From Anadara kagoshimensis (Eukaryota > Mollusca > Bivalvia > Arcoida > Arcidae), in NCBI GenBank assembly GCA_021292105.1, contig CM037870.1:19375424-19439423 (forward strand): a stretch of 64,000 nucleotides of DNA, given 5' to 3'. The translations under genes were made by a program, and so were the position numbers. How positions within the stretch are numbered: position 1 is the first letter of the stretch; each line of letters begins with the position of its first letter. Below are positions 58,323-64,000 of the stretch, one piece after another. Below the pieces are notes generated by a model. That model saw nothing but the letters and a program-made list of their open reading frames with translations. It was not told where the DNA came from and ran no database searches.

Positions 58323-58439
58323 CTAAAATTGAAAATGTTTGCCGATTTGTTTTTTTTTACTCGTACCAAGCAGAATTTATGCAGAACATTGTTATACCTC
58401 CCCGCAAACTAGTTTCTGGGGGTTGTATAGGAATCGCCG

Positions 58440-58600
58440 TGTCTGTTTGATCGTGCCCGGGCCATATCTCATGATTGCTTTGAACGACTGTCATAAAACT
58501 TCACATGAATAATCTTCATGGTCTAAAGGTGTGGTATGGCCTTGAATCAAAGTCATATCGGAAAGGTCAAGGTCGCGGAAAAACATTAAACCCTTGTAGA
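58440..58600 (+). repeat. Single unit related to 23590-23850
   Basis: It shares TGCTTTGAACGACTGTC, AATAATCTTCATGGTC and GAAAGGTCAAGGTCG with the tandem pair at 23590-23850. Confidence 0.65.
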
Positions 58601-58608
58601 TTTTTGGG

Positions 58609-59330
58609 TTGGGGGTATTTTGCTCTCAAGAGACAGTTCTGGTTAAATCTAGAGTGAATACTGTAGCCAAATTATTCGAATCCACATACAGATATATAGA
58701 TGACGTTTTATTTCTCCATAGCCTAAAGGGAGACTATGTGACTGTAAATGCTATCTGTCCTTGTGAGCTTGAAATTAAAGATACGGCTGATTCTTCAAGT
58801 TCTGCTTTATATTTAAACTTATACCTAAATTATGACGCCAACGAAATGCTTCATTTGAAGCTGTATAGCACAGGTGATAACTTTAAATTTTCTATCGTCT
58901 TTTTTCTTTTTCTATGCAGCAATGTAACTGTTTTTTCTGTCTGTGGTGTATTTGTTTCACAATTAATTTACGCTATGGTATAGCTTGTTTCCGCTATGGG
59001 CACTTTACATAACAATGCAAGCTGCTTATAAATAATTTGTTGACGCAAAGCTATTGCAAGCCTAGGCATATCAAGGCCCTCGAAAAAAGGTTTATGGTCG
59101 TCATCACTATATTGTTGATAAGTATGATGTGCTTGTTTCCAGGCTTACCCTGGATATGTTTGACGTCCAATAGTTCCATGGTCCTTTCAATTTTGATTAC
59201 ACACATTGCGGTTGTAGCTAGCTAAACAAGAGATGCTTGCCTTTCCGAAACACTTGACCTCACATCGCTGGCGGAAATTCACAGGTTTAACTTATTTTGT
59301 CAGTTTCAAAATTTTTGAAACACAATGATA
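58609..59330 (+). mobile_element. Reverse-transcriptase relic with YIDD active site and 3' end
   Basis: This is the longest RT piece in the window and the only one that reaches the catalytic motif. An open frame from 58609 carries STYRYIDDVL (YIDD at 58693-58704), then a CELEIKDTADSS block and LHLKLYSTGDNFKFSIV, and closes near 58983. The homology continues in broken frames through a KxFMV...HHxIVDKY-like C-terminus to about 59170, followed by the family 3' UTR to about 59330. The RT is the last domain, with no endonuclease after it. I infer a Penelope-like element, possibly of the branch with the endonuclease before the RT, but a non-LTR element cannot be excluded. It lies antisense in intron 1 of the chitin-binding gene. 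Confidence 0.7.
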
Positions 59331-59382
59331 CAAAGAAAACATAAACAATCAGTCGTAATATAAAAACACATATTGAGACAAT

Positions 59383-60078
59383 CGGAGCCGTAACTACTAC
59401 AGAGGCAGACGAGGCAGTTGCCTCGTCCAGGATTTTCTTAAATTCTGGGTAATTAAATCCATTATATCCAAATAAATTACTGATAAAAACCTATGAGTTT
59501 GTTAATTTGTAAATCTTTGTTGAAGCTTTAACAGGTAAAAGGTTTTCTTTTTGCCCTCTATGAACTATCTTTCCAGATCTTTTTGTGTTTCGTTTGGAAT
59601 TTTATACACAAATTGCAACTTCCAGTTTGCACATCATTTGTGAAAATATGCGGCACTGCCAAAGCAATCTAAACTCGACAACTTCTTTACGAAACGCTCA
59701 GAACCTGCAACTACATGCACACTATCGGATTCTGCTAGTGGAAATATCAATTCTGAAGCTGTGATAGTTCCCACTTGCCAAACACAGCATAAAGAACGGG
59801 TTATATAGTTTTTGCTGCATCCGACTGTCTGTCTATCTCTCTACTTTACAGAATTATTCAGTATGAACCATAATAATTTCTGAAAGATTATCATTTCCTG
59901 TTTCCTTGGGGATTGTTAATCCAGTGAGTCACTAAATATATAAGAGCCAACGACGTAATCAAAATGTTGTACATTTTTCGAAGCATTTTCAGGGGGCATG
60001 CCCTCGGACCCCCTAGCTCGACGCGCTTTGACGCGTCCGGCTTGCCTCGCCCACAAATCAATCCTAGTTACGGCCCTG
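59383..60078. mobile_element. 696-bp DNA transposon derivative with 5-bp target duplication
   Basis: The terminal repeats are CGGAGCCGTAACTA at the left and, reversed, CAGGGCCGTAACTAGG at the right; ACAAT flanks both sides. A plus-strand stretch near 59650-59800 reads KQSKLDNFFTK, similar to the start of hAT-like transposases, so this may be an internally deleted transposon. Confidence 0.7.
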
Positions 60079-60908
60079 ACAATGAGTTAACATTTCAATG
60101 TTTTAAAATAGGAGATAATAAGATGTCCGACTGATTTGATATGCGATTTTCACTATTATTATTTAACCAAGATTTTCCTTTAATTGGGGAAATTGGGACC
60201 TGGCCTTACACTTACGTACATGTACAACATGAATTATATGTCCTGTGCTCAGTTTAAATATACCAAAAAAGGTTTCATTCAGAGGCAGTACTCAACGTTA
60301 AAAAATTGGCCCTCCTCCGAGAACAATTTTTCAAAGATAAAATTAAAAACCTCATTTTCATATTTTGACATTGGAAAACATAAAGATCGACTTTGTAAAA
60401 CAATCAATAAAATGTTACCTTTTTATAAGCCCAAATCTGAAAATTCGAATAAGCCATGATATTATTTTTTCATTTAAATACACGTTTGAACTTAAATGTT
60501 CAAATGCCGGGTATTTAGACATTTATTCTTCAGAAGTCAAAACGGTTCATTTAGGATAAAATCCTATCGCTCTTTACACCTATGCAAAATCACAAATATT
60601 CGTGGGTGTTATATTTCACTATTTTTCGTGGGTTATTAATTGCCACGAAATTGTCAACGAAAATGTTTAGCTGGCATGTATTTCGAAAATACGAAATAAC
60701 TATTGCTAATACACATAATAACTTTTTTTTATTCATGTCACCTTACTGGCTCGGTAATCATGACCTCTAAATGGGATTTATTTCCACAAAACACTTGGCG
60801 TTCTGTGAAAATTTTTGCTAATGGTTTTTATATATAAAATCACAAAACCACGAAATTTTAAACCATGAATATATGAATCACTACAGTAATTATATTTGAA
60901 TTACTTAC

Positions 60909-60991
60909 CATTTCCCGTAGTCTAACATAAAAATTATAAAAAATAAAACTCCTAGAAAAAACTTCTCAGCGTAAAATTCGGTCGAAGCCAT
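60909..60991 (-). CDS. Chitin-binding/PAN secreted protein, exon 1 (signal peptide)
   Basis: The ATG at 60991 opens 27 codons plus two bases. They start MASTEFYAEKFF and continue into a strongly hydrophobic run (LGVLFFIIFML), a signal peptide or signal anchor. The exon ends AAATG followed by the donor GTAAGTAA at 60908. The two leftover bases (TG) combine with the first base of exon 2 (C) to make a Cys codon, so the phases fit exactly. The three exons together give 558 coding bases, 185 residues plus stop. The exon is too short to be found as an open frame by length; the call rests on the ATG, the hydrophobic core, the consensus donor and the phase match. Confidence 0.7.
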
Positions 60992-61489
60992 ATCTTTCTT
61001 CAGTCGTATAAAAAACAGAATATGTTTTACACATTGTCTATGTCTATAGTAGTATTTTAAAGCAGTGAATACTTGCATGTGTACTAATATTTTTGACTTT
61101 AAAAAATAAATATTTACCTAACGGTAACTTACTTTCACATAATCGGGCCATAGATATAAATGTATTTTTTGCAAGAAACGGGCTAAGAAAAAGTTATTGT
61201 AAAGAAATCAATAGGTAATATACTTGTTTATTTGCTTTTATGTATATATATTATTTACCTTCGCTATATATATATACATATAAGTGCAGAAAAATGTTTT
61301 AAACATGCTTGTTCATTGGGTGAGGTTGAGAGGTCAATCCCTAAAACTGTATAGAAATGAGTTCAATTACCGTGCAAAGTAAACTGAATACCGCGCGCTT
61401 GCACTATAAACGCCATTTTTAGACAGTGAAGTTGTTATATTTGTATTTTCTTTGGGGGAAAAGTACATTTAAAACACTGCTGCTTTCCA
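60992..61489. promoter_or_regulatory. Upstream region of the chitin-binding/PAN gene
   Basis: This is the 500 bp between the signal-peptide ATG and the minisatellite. It is AT-rich and includes a TATATATATACATATA tract (61264 onward). The promoter should lie here, or further right in the minisatellite, if no non-coding exon precedes; nothing more specific can be supported. Confidence 0.2.
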
Positions 61490-64000
61490 ATACACTCACT
61501 GGTTAGGTTTAACTGTTCCTCCTTTTGGATAGGTTTAATTGTTCCTCCTTTTGGTTAGGTTTAACTGCTCCTCCTTTTGGTTAGGTTTAACTGTTCCTCC
61601 TTTTGGTTAGGTTTAACTGCTCCTCCTTTTGGTTAGGTTTAACTGTTCCTCCTTTTGGTTAGGTTTAACTGTTCCTCCTTTTGGTTAGGTTTAACTGTTC
61701 CTCCTTTTGGATAGGTTTAATTGTTCCTCCTTTTGGTTAGGTTTAACTGTTCCTCCTTTTGGTTAGGTTTAACTGTTCCTCCTTTTGGTTAGGTTTAACT
61801 GCTCCTCCTTTTGGTTAGGTTTAACTGTTCCTCCTTTTGGTTAGGTTTAACTGTTCCTCCTTTTGGTTAGGTTTAACTGCTCCTCCTGTTGGTTAGGTTT
61901 AACTGTTCCTCCTTTTGGTATTCCTTTCAGATAGGTTTAACTGTTCCTCCTTTTGGTCTTCCTTTCGGATAGGTTTAACTGTTCCTCCTTTCGGATAGGT
62001 TTAACTGTCCTCCTTTTGGTCTTCCTTTCGGATAGGTTTAACTGTTCCTCCTTTTGGTTAGGTTTAACTGTTCCTCCTTTTGGTTAGGTTTAACTGCTCC
62101 TCCTTTTGGTTAGGTTTAACTGCTCCTCTTTTTGGTTAGGTTTAACTGCTCCTCCTTTTGGTTAGGTTTAACTGTTCCTCCTTTTGGTTAGGTTTAACTG
62201 TTCCTCCTTTTGGTTAGGTTTAACTGTTCCTCCTTTTGGTTAGGTTTAACTGTTCCTCCTTTTGGTTAGGTTTAACTGCTCCTCCTTTTGGTTAGGTTTA
62301 ACTGTTCCTCCTTTTGGTTAGGTTTAACTGTTCCTCCTTTTGGTTAGGTTTAACTGTTCCTCCTTTTGGTTAGGTTCAACTGTTCCTCCTTTTGGTTAGG
62401 TTTAACTGCTGCTCCTTTTAGTTAGGTTTAACTGCTCCTCCTTTTGGTTAGGTTTAACTGTTCCTCCTTTTGGTAAGGTTTAACTGTTCCTCCTTTTGGT
62501 TAGGTTTAACTGTTCCTCCTTTTGGTTAGGTTTAACTGTTCCTCCTTTTGGTTAGGTTTAACTGTTCCTCCTTTTTGGTAGGTTTAATTGTTATTCTTTT
62601 TTAGTAGGTTGAACTGTTCCTCCTTTTGGTTAGGTTTAACCGTTTTTATTTTGGTTAGATTTAACTGTTTCTCATTTTGGTTAGATTTAACTGTTTCTCA
62701 TTTTGGTTAGGTTTAACTGTTCCTCCTTTTAATTAGGTTTAACTGTTTTTATTTTGGTTTGATTTAACTGTTTCTCATTTTGGTTAGATTTAACTGTTTC
62801 TCATTTTGGTTAGATTTAACTGTTTCTCATTTTGGTTAGGTTTAACTGTTCCTCCTTTTAATTAGGTTTAACTGTTTTTATTTTGGTTTGATTTAACTGT
62901 TTCTCATTTTGGTTAGATTTAACTGTTTCTCATTTTGGTTAGGTTTAACTGTTCCTCCTTTTGGGTAAGATTCACTGTTCACTCTTTTGAGAAGGTTGAA
63001 CTGCTTGTCCTTTTGGTAGGTTCCACTGTTCCTCCTTTTGGTGAGACTTAACTCTTCTTCTTTTTGAGTAGGTTGAACTGTTTCTGCTTTTGGGTAGGTT
63101 TGACTGTTTTTCGTCTTAGTTAGGTTTAACTGTTCCTCCTTTAGGTAAGCTTTAACTGTTCCTACTTTTTAGATAGGTTTAACTGTCCCTCCTTTTGTAA
63201 CTGCTACTCGTTTTGGTTAGGTTTAAATGTTCCTCCCTTTGGGTATTTTAGCTACTCCTACTTTTAGGTAAGTTTAACTGTTCCTCCCTTTGGGAAGGTT
63301 TTACTGTTCCTCCTTTTGGGTAGGTTTAACTGTTCCTACTTTTGGGTAGGTTTTAACTGTTCCTTCTTTTGGGTAGGTTTTAAGTGTTCCTACTTTTGGG
63401 TAGGTTTTAACTGTTCCTACCTTTTGGGTAGGTTTTAACTGTTCCTACTTTTGGTCTTCCTTTCGGATAGGTTTAACTGTTCCTCCTTTCGGATAGGTTT
63501 AACTGTCCTCCTTTTGGTCTTCCTTTCGGATAGGTTTAACTGTTCCTCCTTTCGGATAGGTTTAACTGTTCCTCCTTTTGGTTAGGTTTAACTGTTCCTC
63601 CTTTTGGTTAGGTTTAACTGCTCCTCCTTTTGGTTAGGTTTAACTGCTCCTCTTTTTGGTTAGGTTTAACTGCTCCTCCTTTTGGTTAGGTTTAACTGTT
63701 CCTCCTTTTGGTTAGGTTTAACTGTTCCTCCTTTTGGTTAGGTTTAACTGTTCCTCCTTTTGGTTAGGTTTAACTGTTCCTCCTTTTGGTTAGGTTTAAC
63801 TGCTCCTCCTTTTGGTTAGGTTTAACTGTTCCTCCTTTTGGTTAGGTTTAACTGTTCCTCCTTTTGGTTAGGTTTAACTGTTCCTCCTTTTGGTTAGGTT
63901 CAACTGTTCCTCCTTTTGGTTAGGTTTAACTGCTGCTCCTTTTAGTTAGGTTTAACTGCTCCTCCTTTTGGTTAGGTTTAACTGTTCCTCCTTTTGGTAA
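61490..64000. repeat. 26-bp minisatellite, runs off the right edge
   Basis: The unit TTAGGTTTAACTG plus TTCCTCCTTTTGG repeats with period 26 over about 2.5 kb. The centre (about 62570-63440) is diverged and includes TTTCTCATTTTGG variants. A block with GGTCTTCCTTTCGGATAGG starts at 61955 and again at 63453, and the rare variant CTGCTGCTCCTTTTAG lies at 62406 and 63930, so about 1.5 kb of the array is itself duplicated. The strand shown is strongly pyrimidine-rich. Confidence 0.95.

Larger units (their letters stand above)
58323..60908 (-). other. Intron 1 of the chitin-binding/PAN gene
   Basis: This 2.6 kb intron holds a mollusc-type repeat fragment (58440-58600), an RT relic in the opposite orientation (58609-59330) and a 696-bp DNA element (59383-60078). 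The stretch 60090-60900 shows no recognisable feature beyond short chance frames. Confidence 0.65.

Noticed and set aside
61490-64000. TTAGG within the 26-bp unit as telomere-like sequence
   Set aside because: The motif occurs only once per 26-bp unit and never in pure tandem; this is an ordinary minisatellite.

Overview
The window is AT-rich, intron-bearing animal DNA, most likely from a bivalve mollusc. The reasons are a somatomedin-B/7TM receptor of the kind expanded in molluscs, a chitin-binding plus PAN-domain secreted protein, tRNA-derived SINEs, mollusc-style interspersed repeats with internal tandem arrays, and many reverse-transcriptase relics accompanied by hammerhead ribozyme motifs. 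The species cannot be named from the sequence alone.

Layout. 1-20123 and 30803-51028 are two colinear, direct copies of one segment (called copy A and copy B, offset about 30.7-30.8 kb). Each carries one two-exon receptor gene on the minus strand: an ectodomain exon with signal peptide, furin-like site, somatomedin B domain and Cys-rich region (11283-12560; 42010-43284), a 4.6 kb intron, and a 7TM exon (5066-6650; 35780-37371). Each copy has a different frame-breaking deletion in its 7TM exon. The copies differ mostly by replacement changes in the ectodomain exon and mostly by silent changes in the 7TM exon. They could be true paralogues or two alleles assembled in tandem. The spacer 20124-30802 is unduplicated and holds a broken mariner (25426-26711), a SINE, a non-LTR RT tail, several hairpins and RT relics. 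51029-64000 holds a foreign 2.8 kb repeat with fifteen 145-bp units (52255-55012), a three-exon minus-strand gene for a chitin-binding/PAN protein whose exon phases match exactly (60909-60991, 58114-58322, 55207-55472), small DNA transposons in its introns, and a 26-bp minisatellite running off the right edge (61490-64000).

The most interesting system is a retroelement family whose pieces are scattered over the window. At least nineteen relics (more counting both duplicate copies) come from the 3' end of one RT gene (YIDD motif kept at 58693-58704) and its 3' UTR. Separately, six loci carry a type I hammerhead ribozyme with a two-base-pair stem III; the copy at 45449-45492 has every core base and all stems intact. 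Four of the six lie on the same strand and downstream of an RT relic end, and one locus has two hammerhead cleavage sites 281 bp apart, the layout expected of retrozyme-like RNA monomers. From established knowledge, hammerheads of this minimal kind occur in Penelope-like elements and in metazoan retrozymes; assigning this family to Penelope-like elements is my inference.
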